From Cohnella sp. OV330 (GTDB lineage Bacteria; Bacillota; Bacilli; Paenibacillales; Paenibacillaceae), in contig NZ_FOKE01000003.1 of assembly GCF_900112065.1 (NCBI RefSeq), positions 111,632-175,631 on the forward strand: a stretch of DNA of 64,000 nucleotides, in the 5' to 3' direction. Both the position numbers and the translations under genes were made by a program. The notes below the pieces were generated by a model. That model saw nothing but the letters and a program-made list of their open reading frames with translations. It searched no databases and had not been told where the DNA came from. Positions 1 through 11,000 of this stretch are shown piece by piece. Within the stretch, counting starts at the first letter, position 1, and every line of letters begins with the position of its first letter.

Positions 1-1
1 C

Positions 2-388
2 GCAAGCGTGAGCGTACCCGGCGGGAGAGTCAACTCGGACACCAAAGTCGGTGTGATGATTCGCCAGAGTACGGCAGCCAATAGCGCCTTCCAAGGCATT
101 TTCACCGTCGGCGGAACCGAGGTCAGCAGCATCTATCGCGACCAGACGAATAATTGGGCATCCAAAAATACGGACAGTACGACGACAAACACGTGGCCGA
201 TCTGGCTCAAAGTCGAAAAGATCGGCAACGTCGTGAAGACGTACACTTCGGTCGACGGCGAAGCCTGGACCGTAAGAAGCACGCGAACGATCAACTTCAC
301 GGGGGCCTTTACGGCTGGTTTGGCCGTGTCCTCGGGCACGGAAGGCAAGCTGGCGGAAGTCGCCTTCGACACGGTCATTTGGCCGTAA
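2..388 (+). CDS. C-terminal end of an exported LamG/DUF1349-like protein (5' partial)
   Basis: The reading frame is open from the first bases of the window, so the gene starts upstream and only about 128 C-terminal residues are visible. The segment reads as a beta-sandwich of the concanavalin-like type found at the end of secreted carbohydrate-active proteins. It has a KVGVMIRQS strand near the start, a DGEAWT turn and an AGLAVSSG strand close to the end. These are typical of DUF1349/LamG-like modules. No catalytic residues can be assigned and the rest of the protein is unknown. A strong hairpin follows the stop. Confidence 0.6.
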   Translation, partial: ASVSVPGGRVNSDTKVGVMIRQSTAANSAFQGIFTVGGTEVSSIYRDQTNNWASKNTDSTTTNTWPIWLKVEKIGNVVKTYTSVDGEAWTVRSTRTINFTGAFTAGLAVSSGTEGKLAEVAFDTVIWP

Positions 389-409
389 GCGTTAAGCAAA
401 ACCGTTCCG

Positions 410-447
410 ACAAGCTGGCTCCGGCCCCGTGCCGGGGTCGGCTTGTT
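410..447 (+). terminator. Rho-independent terminator-like hairpin
   Basis: ACAAGC at 410-415 pairs with GCTTGT at 441-446, and an inner GC-rich stem (CCGGCCCCG with CGGGGTCGG) closes on a 3-nt loop. Only a short T-rich run follows. It ends the partial gene upstream. Confidence 0.6.
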
Positions 448-477
448 CCTTCATTTGCAAGTATATAAAAGAATGAG

Positions 478-518
478 ACTTATAGTCCGTCGACTCCGCG
501 GCGAGAAACGGATTAACA
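478..518 (+). promoter_or_regulatory. Conserved promoter element, copy 1 (upstream of XRE-P450)
   Basis: ACTTATAGTCCGTCGACTCC lies at 478-497. The same 20-mer, with one T/C difference in one copy, occurs at 3370-3389 and 15488-15507. Each copy is followed at the same distance by an AT-rich hexamer, here TTAACA at 513-518. TCGACT at 490-495 would then be a -35 box with a 17-bp spacer. AGTC-N4-GACT inside the motif forms a small dyad over the -35 region. If transcription starts near 525, the ATG at 531 is too close and the ATG at 561 is the better start for the regulator. Confidence 0.5.
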
Positions 519-560
519 TGGAGGTAGTGCATGGGAATTTGTACCGAAGGAAGTTGTCCA

Positions 561-1232
561 ATGAGTGTATTAGAAGATTTCGGTTTGCGCCTGAAGGAGC
601 TGCGGCTTCGGTCGAACATGTCGCAGGACATGCTCGCCGCCCGCTCGGGACTCGATCGCACCTATATCGGCGGCGTCGAGCGCGGCGTTCGCAATATTTC
701 GCTCAAAAACATCGAGCTGCTGTGCAATACGCTGGACGTCGACATTAGCTATTTTTTCCTTCACGAGCGCTTTTCCCTGCATTCGGCGTCTTTGAAAAAG
801 GAGCTGGAGCGGCCGCTCCGGGATCGCTTCAACTATCGCGTCGACCCCGCGCACAATGTCATCGCTTGGCAAGTCACCGGCGGGATCAGCCAGGACGAGA
901 TCAAGCAAATCGTCGCCGATCTCAAAAGCGCCTGCCTGCGGCTCGTCTCCGGCAAAGTCAAACTGCTGATCGATAACCGGAAAATGATGATTCACGGACA
1001 ACCGATCGTGTTCCAGCATGAAGTCAAGGAGAAGTGGGAGGAGCTGCAGCGATGGTTTCTGCCCCATTGCGAGCAAGTCATCGTCCTGTGCAACTCCAAG
1101 CTGATGCAAAACCAAATGAACCGGCTGGCCAAACGTAGCGGAATCATCGCCGTACAGAAGAGCCTGTTCGCCGAGGGCGAAGACTGGCTGAACGAAGACG
1201 TCGACCCCTGCGCGCTATTCGAGGCGCGTTAA
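561..1232 (+). CDS. XRE-family transcriptional regulator with a STAS/SpoIIAA-like C-terminal domain
   Basis: The N-terminal ~65 residues form a classical helix-turn-helix of the Cro/CI type (GLRLKELRLRSNMSQDMLA, then a second helix region around SGLDRTYIGGVERG). The remaining ~150 residues alternate strands and helices in a way that recalls the STAS/SpoIIAA-like fold (VIAWQVTGGIS, KVKLLIDNRKM, EQVIVLCNSK), so this part may sense a ligand or partner; that is an inference. An in-frame ATG at 531 with GGAGG upstream would add 10 residues. I prefer 561 because AAGGAAG lies 7 nt before it and the likely promoter leaves almost no leader for 531. The P450 gene starts about 40 bp downstream, so the two are probably one transcript. 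Confidence 0.8.
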   Translation: MSVLEDFGLRLKELRLRSNMSQDMLAARSGLDRTYIGGVERGVRNISLKNIELLCNTLDVDISYFFLHERFSLHSASLKKELERPLRDRFNYRVDPAHNVIAWQVTGGISQDEIKQIVADLKSACLRLVSGKVKLLIDNRKMMIHGQPIVFQHEVKEKWEELQRWFLPHCEQVIVLCNSKLMQNQMNRLAKRSGIIAVQKSLFAEGEDWLNEDVDPCALFEAR

Positions 1233-1274
1233 GCCCGAACATTCACGCTGTACGATTGAAAAAGGAGAGTAATT

Positions 1275-2626
1275 ATGAGCGCTTCACAAGCTTTAATCGA
1301 ACCTAAAGGACCGAAAGGTTCCTGGATTGCCGGCAATCTGATGGAATACCGGAAAGATCCGCTCGGATTTTTGACGGAGCTGCAAACGAAATACGGAGGC
1401 GTCGTCAAAATCAGGTTCGGTCCGCAAAAAATGTACGTCATTTACGACCCGATGCTGCTGAGGGAACTGTTGATTACCAAACAAGATCAATTTATCAAGT
1501 AAAGGCCTTTCAAGAAGCGAGGCTGTTCGTCGGGGACGGCGTGGCGACCAGCACGGGCGAAAAGCATAAACGGGTCAGGAAGTTGATCCAGCCGCACTTC
1601 ACCCGGGCGCATGTGCATCTCTACGCCGAGCAAATGGCGGACATCGTGGACAGGGAGCTGCGTACGTGGAAACCGGGAGAACACCGCCTGCTCACCGACG
1701 ACATCTCGAATATTACCTTCGCGATTATCGCCAAGACGCTTTTCAGCTTGGACGGCCATGAACATTCGCGGTCGATACGAGAGCCGTACGAGCTCATCAA
1801 CCGGATGTGCGCCGAGCGGATGCGCTCGCTCGTCTCGGTGCCGCTCTTCGTCGGGACCGCTAAAAATAAAGCTTACAAGTCCGCGCTCGAAGCGCTGGAT
1901 CGCGCCGTCTACGAGATCATCAAGCAGCGTAGAGCGAACCCCGCGATCGGCGAAGGCGATCTGCTCTCCGTGCTGCTCTCGTCCAAGGATGATCAAGGGA
2001 ACGGCATGACCGACCAGGAACTCCGCGACGAGCTGATGATCATGTTCATCGCCGGGCACGAGACGTCCGCCAATGCGCTGTCCTGGGCATTCTCGTACAT
2101 TTTGAAGCAGCCGGAGGTCGAGCGGAAGCTATACGAAGAGTGGGATCGGGTCCTGCAAGGCGAGGCGCCTACGGATGCCGATTATATGAAGCTCACCTAC
2201 ACGCAAAACGTATTATGGGAAGCCATGCGGCTTCGCTCCCCCAGCTTCTTCACCGGACGTTCCGCGATCAGCGACGTAGAGCTTGGTCCGATCAAGATTA
2301 AAAAGGGACAATCCGTCCTGTTCAGCCCTTATGCGATCCACCACAATCCGGCCTATTTTCCGAATCCCGAGTCTTTTATCCCGGAGCGGTTCGAAAACGA
2401 CTTCGTCAAGCGAATCCCGCAGTTTTCCTATATCCCGTTCGGCGGCGGACCGAGAGGATGCATCGGCAACCACTTCGCCATGCTGGAAATGGTCATCGCC
2501 TTGTGCATGATCGGCCAACGCTACCGGCTGCAGTTAAAAGCGGGGCATCCGCCCATCGAGATGGAGCCGCTCATGACGCTGCGTCCCAAAGACGGCATCG
2601 AAGTGCTGGTAGGAAGCCGTAAATAA
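1275..2626 (+). pseudogene. Cytochrome P450, interrupted by a -1 frameshift
   Basis: A full-length P450 (about 450 residues) is present in two frames. The first 75 residues (from ATG 1275, AAGGAGAG upstream) end at a TAA at 1500-1502. The rest continues one frame over, and the expected sequence KAFQEARLFVGDGVATSTGEK resumes directly at 1502. Only two bases (1500-1501) remain where a codon is expected, so one base is missing. Everything downstream is intact: the I-helix oxygen-binding AGHETS, the ExxR (EAMR) of the K-helix, and the heme-binding FGGGPRGCIG with its axial cysteine. The class resembles soluble bacterial P450s that hydroxylate fatty acids or small hydrophobic molecules; the substrate is unknown. 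The clean single break means either a very recent pseudogene or a sequencing error. Confidence 0.85.
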
Positions 2627-2656
2627 CCAATAAGTAACCGCCAATAAGGATAGAGC

Positions 2657-2685
2657 GCGGCCATCCGGCGTCGGATGGCCTCTTT
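2657..2685 (+). terminator. Rho-independent terminator after P450
   Basis: GGCCATCCG (2659-2667) pairs with CGGATGGCC (2672-2680) around a 4-nt loop and is followed by TCTTT. Confidence 0.75.
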
Positions 2686-2709
2686 AACGTATTTCGGCCT
2701 TGCGTTCGG

Positions 2710-2967
2710 TTAGCGAAGGGCGTGCAAGACCATTTGCTTCCCGATCCCTTTTCCCTGCCATTTTTCCGCAACGGCAACGTTCACTAACTCAACCGTCTCC
2801 GGCCTCGTAGGAAGAAGGACGTAGGTTCCGATCATTTGACCTTCCCTTTCGGCAACGAAGCAATCTCCTCGCTTTACGTATGCCATGACGATGCTTGGGG
2901 AGGGGTCTGCCAGCAGCAAGAGGTCCATGGGACACGCTTCGCCTTGATCTAATTTTCTGATGTTCAC
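2710..2967 (-). pseudogene. GNAT acetyltransferase, C-terminally truncated
   Basis: The 85-residue product starts at a GTG at 2967 with AAGGAG six bases upstream (MNIRKLDQGEACPMD). It carries the first GNAT half: the VNVAVAEKWQGKGIGKQM segment contains the acetyl-CoA pyrophosphate loop (Q/R-x-x-G-x-G/A). It then stops directly after LHALR. GNAT enzymes normally continue another 60-70 residues through strands 5-7, which complete the acetyl-CoA pocket and dimer face, so this is probably inactive. The sequence is closest in feel to YvbK-like GNATs. It lies divergent to a LysR gene that is also truncated. Confidence 0.65.
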
Positions 2968-3036
2968 GCGATGCTCCTTTAGGGTCGGCTCAAAGACCGT
3001 TATTCGATATCTTCGCTTGAGCGGGAGGATGCAGCC

Positions 3037-3363
3037 TTGGAGATCAAACAATTGACGACCATCCAAATGATACTGAATAAGGGAAGTTTTTTAAAGGCGG
3101 CCGAATCGCTCGGGTACGCGCCATCTACGATATCCTTGCATATTCAGCAGCTGGAAGCGTACCTTGGCATCCGTTTGTTCGAAAAACGGGGCCGCAGCAT
3201 GGCGCTGACGACGGAGGGGCAAGTTTTCTGGGAAAACGAAAGGCATTTGCTAGAGCAATTTACCCAGTTAAAGGATCATACCCTATCGGAGCTCTCAAAA
3301 ACGATACAAGGCCACGAGATGGCGATCGCGGTCGTGGCTTGGAAAGGAAACGCTATCTATTAA
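3037..3363 (+). pseudogene. LysR-family regulator, truncated after the DNA-binding domain
   Basis: TTG start at 3037 with GGGAGG upstream. The 108 residues contain the complete LysR winged helix-turn-helix (KAAESLGYAPSTISLHIQQLEAYLGIRLFEKRGRSMALT) and the long linker helix. It ends about where the effector-binding domain should begin; LysR proteins are normally about 290-300 residues. It is divergent from the GNAT remnant with a ~70-bp intergenic region, as expected of a regulator and its target. The stop codon is followed within a few bases by the shared promoter motif of the next gene. A free HTH domain might still bind DNA but could not respond to a ligand. Confidence 0.7.
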
Positions 3364-3369
3364 AATGAT

Positions 3370-3410
3370 ACTCATAGTCCGTCGACTCCTCCCAATATCT
3401 GCGATTAAAT
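3370..3410 (+). promoter_or_regulatory. Conserved promoter element, copy 2 (upstream of the amine-oxidase-like gene)
   Basis: ACTCATAGTCCGTCGACTCC at 3370-3389 is followed by TTAAAT at 3405-3410, the same 15-nt gap as in the other two copies. TCGACT at 3382-3387 would be the -35 box with a 17-bp spacer. The predicted leader of the gene at 3514 would be about 100 nt. Confidence 0.5.
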
Positions 3411-3513
3411 GGAAAGGCGGCTTAGGAATGCACGCATGAGAGAATATCGATTATGAGTCTATCGGTGACTTCGTTTAAGCCTAATCTATGGGATAAGGGA
3501 GCGTATTTTTAAA

Positions 3514-4896
3514 ATGAAAGCTTTGCGCAAAACGCTGCAGACCGCAGCCATCGGGACATTGGCCTTTCAAAGCTTGTTCGTAGGGGGGGCCGCCTTCGGC
3601 GCGGACGTAGCGCCGACGACCGAGCTGGTCAAGCAGTTCCGCTTTCTGGACAAGGAATTGGACCGCATCTCGCTGGAGAAGACCGGCGCCCCGGACGGCA
3701 CGCGGGACGGACACCTCAGCCTGCTCATCGACGCGGGCGAAGGAACGGAGATCAAATCGATCGTGATGAAGACGGCGGACGGCAAGGGCGCCGACACGGG
3801 GCACGGCATCTGGGCGACCTGGAAGGAGCCGGGCGACGTCGGCAAATACCTGCTCGCCGTCGAGCAGGACGGGAAGACGCTGAACAATACGTTCAAGGAT
3901 ACGCTCGGCCAGTTCAAGGGCGTCAACCAGTTCGAGCTGTACGCCTCCGACAACAACAGCATGAAGGAAGGCGAGTACTACTATCTTGAAATTACGACGG
4001 GCACCGGCGTCGTCAAATCCGACGTAACGCCCTTCGCGGACGCCGATACGTCGTATGCGCCCGTCGTCATTCGCCAGTTCGCCTCCGTCGATCTGACCCA
4101 GGACAAGTTCGGCAGCGCCGCGGTCGGCGAGGACGGCAGCATGGACGGGCACTTCAAGCTTAACCTGGCGTTCGCGCAGAAGACGAAGCTGCTCTCCGTC
4201 ATTCTTCGTCCGACCGACGAGGAGGGCAAGCCGGTATCGGCCGGGATCTGGCGTACGAACCGGGCTGGCGTCGGCTGGCTGCTGGGCATCGTGCAGAACG
4301 GCAAAGCCGTCAATCCTGAGTTCAACAAGGACGTGACGGCGCCGGTCGGCTCGTTCCGCGGCAGCATCTCCTTCGACCTGTACGCGACGAACAACGGGTC
4401 GATCAAGAACGGCCAGCATTACGTCATCGAGGTCGAGACGCAGTTCGGCACGGTGATGTCCGATCCGATCGAGTTCGGCAACAAAAACTCCGTCTTCACG
4501 GACAACACGGTGTTCCCGTTCAAGACGATCTCGTTCAAGCTGAACGCCAAGGACGCGTTCGTGGACGACAAGAGCTTCAAGCTCGAAGTCGCGCCGTTCA
4601 CGCTGAACGGACGCACGATGGTGCCGCTCCGCTTCATCAGCGAAGCGTTCGGCGCGAAGGTCGGCTGGAATCAGAAGGCGCGCAAGGTCACGATCGAGAA
4701 GGGCGCGAACAAAATCGAGCTCGTGATCGATAAAAAGGAAGCGGTAGCGAACGGCGAGACCGTCCTGCTCGACTCGCCCGCGATCGTCAAAAACAACGTG
4801 ACGCTGGTGCCGGTTCGCTTCGTCAGCGAGTCGCTGAAGATGAAGGTGTTCTTCGAAGAAGGCGAGCTGTTCGTGACCGACGCGATCGAGCAATAA
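3514..4896 (+). CDS. Exported protein with C-terminal copper amine oxidase N-like (stalk) domain
   Basis: 460 residues with a Sec signal peptide (positively charged start, hydrophobic stretch to about residue 28, AFGA cleavage site). Residues ~35-165 and ~185-325 are two related domains: each has a DGxxDGH(L/F)xL segment followed by (A/G)xGIW(A/R)T, a GWLLGIVQ/GKYLLAVEQ strand and a FELYA(S/T)(D/N)N turn. This indicates an internal duplication. Residues ~335-455 are the Copper_amine_oxidase_N domain (PFTLNGRTMVPLRFISEAFGA, then TLVPVRFVSESL), a module common in exported Paenibacillaceae proteins that is not itself an oxidase. Its likely place is the cell surface or outside the cell; no enzymatic role can be assigned. 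AGGGAG lies about 10 nt before the ATG. Confidence 0.8.
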   Translation: MKALRKTLQTAAIGTLAFQSLFVGGAAFGADVAPTTELVKQFRFLDKELDRISLEKTGAPDGTRDGHLSLLIDAGEGTEIKSIVMKTADGKGADTGHGIWATWKEPGDVGKYLLAVEQDGKTLNNTFKDTLGQFKGVNQFELYASDNNSMKEGEYYYLEITTGTGVVKSDVTPFADADTSYAPVVIRQFASVDLTQDKFGSAAVGEDGSMDGHFKLNLAFAQKTKLLSVILRPTDEEGKPVSAGIWRTNRAGVGWLLGIVQNGKAVNPEFNKDVTAPVGSFRGSISFDLYATNNGSIKNGQHYVIEVETQFGTVMSDPIEFGNKNSVFTDNTVFPFKTISFKLNAKDAFVDDKSFKLEVAPFTLNGRTMVPLRFISEAFGAKVGWNQKARKVTIEKGANKIELVIDKKEAVANGETVLLDSPAIVKNNVTLVPVRFVSESLKMKVFFEEGELFVTDAIEQ

Positions 4897-4925
4897 GCGA
4901 AAAACAACTTAAGCGACGGTTCGCG

Positions 4926-4954
4926 AAGGCCATCCGATTCGGGTGGCCTTTTCT
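4926..4954 (+). terminator. Rho-independent terminator
   Basis: AAGGCCATCCG pairs with CGGGTGGCCTT around a 3-nt loop and is followed by TTCT. It separates the amine-oxidase-like gene from the giant SLH gene. Confidence 0.75.
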
Positions 4955-5017
4955 AACCGTAGTGCAAATCGAGATGAGGCACGAGGGCACCACAATCATG
5001 AAAGGGGAGAGATTGGC

Positions 5018-8000
5018 GTGAGTTCGTTGAAAGCAAAACGCTACGGCAAGAGGTGGATCGCGTACTTGATGATCGTCTCGTTGCTGAGCGGCAGCTTGTT
5101 CTCGGGTTGGGCGCGGGCGCAGGCACAGGAAGAGGAAGGCGTAACGGACGTGCTGTCCGACGTCTTGAAGTCCGAATGGCAGGCCGCGACCGCGACCGCG
5201 GAGCCTGCTTGGAATCAGCTCGCTAAAATATTCGAATACTCGGATTTTGAAGGGCTCGAAAACGTGAGGGTTACGCCCGATGGGCAATATGTCGCGTACC
5301 TCCAAAACAAGCTGGAGGGTGCCGAGTTTCATTCGCGGCTCCAGCTGTTCGACCGCAAGACCGGCACGCAGGAGTCGGTTCTGCAGGACGTTTCGGGCTT
5401 TGAGGCCGTCCAGTTCGAGATGACGCCGGATGCCCGTTGGTTTGCCCTGATAGGCAAGGAGAGTATCTTCTCCCAGGAAAACGCGCAGGTCTATCTGTTC
5501 GACCGCACGACCAAGGAAGCCGCCTTGATTACCAAGCAAGCGGGGGGCACCGCGCCTGCGAACGGGATGAGCGGTAACCCCGCGATCAGCGCCGACGGCC
5601 GTTATGTGGCTTATGACTCGAGCGCGGCGGATCTCGTGCCGGGCGATACGGACAATCGGGACGTTTTCGTATATGACCGGGATTCCGGCATGAACGCCAT
5701 CATCAGCGCGGCTGCCGATCTTGATGGGGACTACAGCGAACGGCCGTCGATCAGCGCGGACGGGCGTTACGTCGCCTTCGAGTCGGATTCCCAGTCCCTC
5801 GCCGAAGGAGACGACGACTCCAACAAAGACGTCTTCATCCATGACCGCACGACGGGGACGAACCGGCTGATCAGCGGCGGGGCGGCGGCCTCGGGCGAGC
5901 CGAACGGAGAAGAGAGCGGCAACCCGAAGATCAGCGCCGACGGCAGCATCGTCGCGTTCGAGTCGGAAAGCGCCTTGACGCCGGACGACGGGAACGAACT
6001 CAAGGACATCTACGTTTATCGTGCATCCAGCAATGCCGTCGAGCGCGTATCCGTCGCGCCGAACGGCTCGGAGCTGGAATATGACAGCGCCGATCCTTGG
6101 ATCACTGCGGACGGCCAATATGTCACTTTCGATACGACGACCGATTCGTCCGACATGTCGCAACCGCTCATCGCAATGCTCGATTTGGGCGTCACGAAGG
6201 AAGTGGCCGTCGACGTTGCCGAGCCCAAGCTGATGCTGCCGGTTACGGACCTGGCGATCGGCGACGGCGCGGAGGTCGCGGTATTCAGCGCAGGCTACGG
6301 CGACGCCGGGGCCGACCCGGACGAGCCGACGAAGGTGGCGTTGTTCGTCGCTTCGAAGGCGAAGCCCGACGACGGCGCCCCGAAGTGGCCGCAGGGCAGC
6401 AAGCTGGAGGCGAGCGACGTCCGCTCGGACCGGGCGACGCTGAGCTGGACGCCGGCGACGGCTGCGGGCGGCGTCAAGTCGTATCGCGTATTCGCGAACG
6501 ACGAGAAGGTTGCCGACGTTGACGGCGCCCTGTTGACGTATACGGCCGAAGGGCTGAAGCCGGCAACCGTCTATATTTTTCGCGTAGAGGCCGTCAGCGC
6601 GGATAACGTCGCGACGACCGACGGTCCCGTCGTTCGCGTCGACACGCCGGCCGACGACCGGACGCTCGAGCTAAGCCTGTCGTTCGACAAGCTGACGCCG
6701 GATCGGCTGCCGAAGCTGGGCAGTACGATGAAGATCAAGGCCAAGGCAATGGCCGGCCGCGCCATCTCGGCCGAGATCGCGTACGAGACGTGGCTGGACG
6801 AGTCGGACGCGCGTCTGCCGGCGCCGCGGGCGACGTCGTCTTCGATCGAGCTCGCCGAGACGCAAGCGGGCTCGGGCGAATACGCGGCGACGTTCCCGGT
6901 GAAGGAAGGCATCTCCCGCATGCTGTCGGTGACCGCCGTCATGCAGGGGGCGGCGGGCGGACCCGTAGAGAAGGCGGCCGCAGGCTTGCCGCTCGTCGTT
7001 CCGGGCAATTTGCAGATCGCGTTCGACAATCCCGGCCAGGTCGAGCTCGACGGCGCGTATTTAACGGCATCCAACCCGAACGGGAACGGCGCGTCGATCA
7101 GACTCGGCGGCGCCGAGCCCGTTAAGCTGGAAGGCCTGGCGGCTTCCTCGGACTATACGGTCTCGCTCATGTCCGAGGACGGCAAGTCGCTCGGGCAGCA
7201 AGCGGACGTCGAAGTGTCCGCAGGATGGACCTCCGCGATGACCTTTGCCGTGAAGCAACCGGTCCGGCTGACGTTCGAGGTCCGCGACCAGGACGGCAAT
7301 CCGGTGCCCGGCGTTTACGCGGAGCTGTGGGACGAAGCGCAGGAGAACTATCTGACGTCGGCCGTGACGGACGAAGACGGCCGCACGGACCTGATCGAGC
7401 TCGAGGACGCTGCGCCCAAGTATACCGTGAAGGCTAACCTGACCGATCCGGCATACGACGAGCTGGCGCCGTTGACGTTCCCGGTCGCCGGCGGCGATCA
7501 GACGGTCAAGCTTGCCGTCAAGCGTACGCCCGAAGGCAAGCTGAAGGGCCGGGTGCTCGACCCCAAGGGCCAACCGATCGCGAATGCGCAAGTATCCGCC
7601 ACGCAGATGCATAAGGGCAAGCCGGTCGTTCGCAACGCGTATACGGGGCCTTCGGGTACCTATGAGCTGACGCTGTACGCCGGAGAAGCCGCGATCCAGG
7701 CAGGCAAATCTTCGTTTAACTACTTTTCCGAAGAAGGGTTGAAGGCCGACATCGTCAAAGGCGAGACGAAGTCGTTCGATATTTCGCTGACGACCTTCGC
7801 GACGGGACAGGTGACGTTAAAGGTCCACCTCAAGCCGATCGGCGGCGACTGGCAGGGGCCGATCGATATGGAGGCGCTTCGCTTCAGCGCCACATTGATG
7901 GGGCGAACGAGCAAACGCGTCAGCTTTTTCCACAACATCGTCATGCTTCAGGGCCTGCCCGGCGACAACGTCGAGGTATGCGTCAACGGCGCCATGACGC

Positions 8001-11000
8001 GGTCGTTCACGGAATGCACGCATGTCGTGCTCGACGCCGACGCCAATGCGACGGCGGAATTGTGGGTCGAAGAAAAAGGCGGGTTCGTCAGCGGCAGCTT
8101 CGATGCCAATGTCGACGTATGGACGAATGTCGCGCTGTACGATGTCAGCGGCGGCAGCCAATCTTATGTCGATTCCCAAAGCTACCGCGGAGGCAGCTTC
8201 CTCGTGCACGCGCCGACGCCGGGAACCTACAAGCTGGAGGTGACGCGCAGGGACCCGGATACGAACGCGCTGTCTTCGGCTACTGCCCAAGTAACCGTTC
8301 GGGAGCGGGAGACGGTGAACGTCGGCAAGCTGACGCTCGTGCCGGCGAGTTACTTCACCAGCTCCAGGTACAACGGCTTCATGGCGGAGCCGAGCGAGGT
8401 GTCGCCGGGCGCCGTCGCGAACTTGCGGGCGTATTATCAAAACGGCGCGAAAACCGCGATCGGCGGCGCCGTGCTTCGCGTAGAGCTGCCTAGCGGCGTG
8501 ACGCCCGTGTCCGAAGGCGGCAGCGTCTTCGTCCGCGTGAACGGCGAGACGGAGAAGGCGTCCGTGAAAACCGGCGCCCTGGAAGTCCAGCTTGGCGACA
8601 TCGCCCCGTACGCGAAGGGGACGGTCCTGTTCCAGGCGAAGCTGGCTTCGGATTATAGCCAAGGCCGCGCGAAGCTGACGGCCCGAATCGCCGGCGCTTC
8701 CGAAGGAAAAGCGCTGGACGAAGCGCTGGGCACCGCCGTGCTGGAAGTGCCGTCGGTCACCATCGAAGCGCCGGAGACGGTCTCCTCCGCCAACGTGAAG
8801 GTCGGCGGGCTCGCGCCGGCGTCGAGCCGGGTCAACATTTATGACGAGCAAATGCTGCTCGCCTCCGTGAACGCGACTTCGGCCGGTACATGGCAGAGCG
8901 AAGTTCAGCTCAGCCCTTCGGGAAGCTCGGACATGCACCTGCTATGGGCCGAGGCGGTGACGGGCGACCGAACGCTTCGCACGAAGCAAACGCTGGTGAG
9001 CTACGACGAAGCGGAGCCGACGCTCCAAACGATCGACATGGTTCAATATCCGGACGGCAAGTGGGTGCGTCTGGAGGTCGCCAAAGGGATGGTGCAGCTG
9101 CCCTACACGGTCGTGCCGGGCAATCCGTTCGCCTTCGTCCTGAAGTTCGACAAGCCCGATCGCGTGAAAAACGTGAAGGTCTACCTGGCCGGCCAGATCG
9201 GGCGGCCGGTCACGGCGGAGAAGCATGCCGACGGCGAATTCTGGGCGACCGTGCCGTCCACGCCGAATTCGCTCGGCGGCCTGTACGTCTCCTACGATAC
9301 GGTGAAGCCCAAGGCCGTGATCACGCGGGATATCCCGACCGAGGCAGAGACGAACGCGCTGCTGCCTCCCGCATTCCGGAATTTTAAGATCGTCGAAAAG
9401 ACGCCGTTTACGCTCAAAGACGACGTTTACGCAGGCAAAGCCGTGTTTGAATTCCCCGGCGCGGCGGATATCCGGCTCGAAGCGAGCGAGCGCATCGACC
9501 TGACGCCGACGTCCTATTTTCCGACCGTGGAAGAGATCGTTCAGGCGGAGGAAGAGGGCATCCCGATGTACAACGTTACCTTCGAAACGAAGGAAACGGA
9601 AAACGGGATCGAGGTAAAAATGAAAGGTTATATGCCGAAAGGATACTTGTTCCCGGAGGACAATGCGCGATCGGGCTTACGCGCGATGGCCGCGTTCGAC
9701 GGCGATTTGGACCCGCTTGAGATGCTGGACGAGATGGGCATCGACGCGACGCCGTATCAGAAGGGAATGATCGAGGTATCCAGCGACTACAAGATGATCT
9801 CCACGGAAGCCTCGGATCCGCTCTTCTCGGTCAAGGATCAATACGAAGGCTACAAAGGCTACGCCGGCAAAGTGATGAAGATCATGGAGAACATCGAATC
9901 CTCGACGGTCTGCCCGGAAAACATGGAAGCGACCGGCGAGCAGGCGGGCAAGGCGCTGCTGGCGACCGTCGGCGGCGAGATTGCGAAAACCGCGCTCGGC
10001 GCCTGGACGGGGGCGATGATGCTCGAAGGACCTGTCGGCTTCCTGGGCGGCTACGCGAGCAAATACGTCACCAACAAGATCGACAGCTACGTCGACGAGC
10101 AGATCGGGCTTGTCGGATCGGCGGGTCCGACGGATCCTTCGAGCTGCCGCGATGACGACGAAGACCTCGAAGATCTGGAAGAAGAAAACATTTACAAGAA
10201 AAAACTGAAGAAGAAGGCCCGTATCAAATGGATTTACGATCCGAGCGGCTACGTGTACGAAGCGGTGCCCGCCAACCGACTGGAGCAGGTGAAGGCGACC
10301 GTGCTCTTCAAGGAATCGGGATCGGGCATGTGGAAGGTGTGGAACGAAGCGCCGGAATACGGGCAGATCAATCCGCAATACACCGACGCCCAGGGCCGAT
10401 ACGGCTGGGACGTCCCGGAGGGCGTCTGGAAGGTCGCCTGGGAAAAGCCGGGGTATGAAACGACGTACAGCGAGGAACTGAAGGTGCCGCCTCCGCACTT
10501 CGACGTCAATGCGGGGCTCGTCTCGAAGGCGCCGCCGACCGTCGTCGCGATCGAGGCGATCGCCGGCAGCGGCGAAGCGAAAGGCTATATCGACGTGACG
10601 TTCGGCAAGTATCTGAAGGCGGACGCGGCGATCGCGGACGGCACGGTCGTCGTGACGGGACCGGAGGGAGCCGTAGCGGGAACCGTCGCCTTTGCGGAGA
10701 CGCAGGAGGCAGGCGGCGCGAAGCTGGCGCGCAAGATTCGATTCACGCCGACCGAAGGCGCCTTGGCGGAGGGAGCCGAATACGGCGTCGATATCCAACC
10801 CGCGCCGTTCGTCAGCTACGCGGACGCGAAGATGCCGGTCGGCGCGTCGCAGACGGTCAAGGCCGTGCTTCGCGACGCGAAGGGGCCGGTACCGACATCG
10901 GCCAAGGCGGCGGGCGGCAATGCCGCGATCCGGATCCAGTTCGATGAAGGACTGTCGCAGGGCGCGGTCCTGGCTCCAGAAGCGTTTACGCTGAGCGGCA

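Noticed and set aside
478..497. The 20-bp motif as an insertion sequence end or attachment site
   Set aside because: All three copies are in the same orientation relative to genes and keep fixed spacing to a -10-like hexamer, with no flanking duplications or transposase; a promoter element fits better.
3481..4893. Minus-strand frame of 470 codons opposite the amine-oxidase-like gene
   Set aside because: Antisense shadow without domains; the plus strand has a signal peptide, duplicated domains and a stalk domain.
4943..5017. Upstream ATG extension of the giant SLH protein
   Set aside because: It begins within or next to the previous terminator, lacks a Shine-Dalgarno sequence and would bury the signal peptide 25 residues in.
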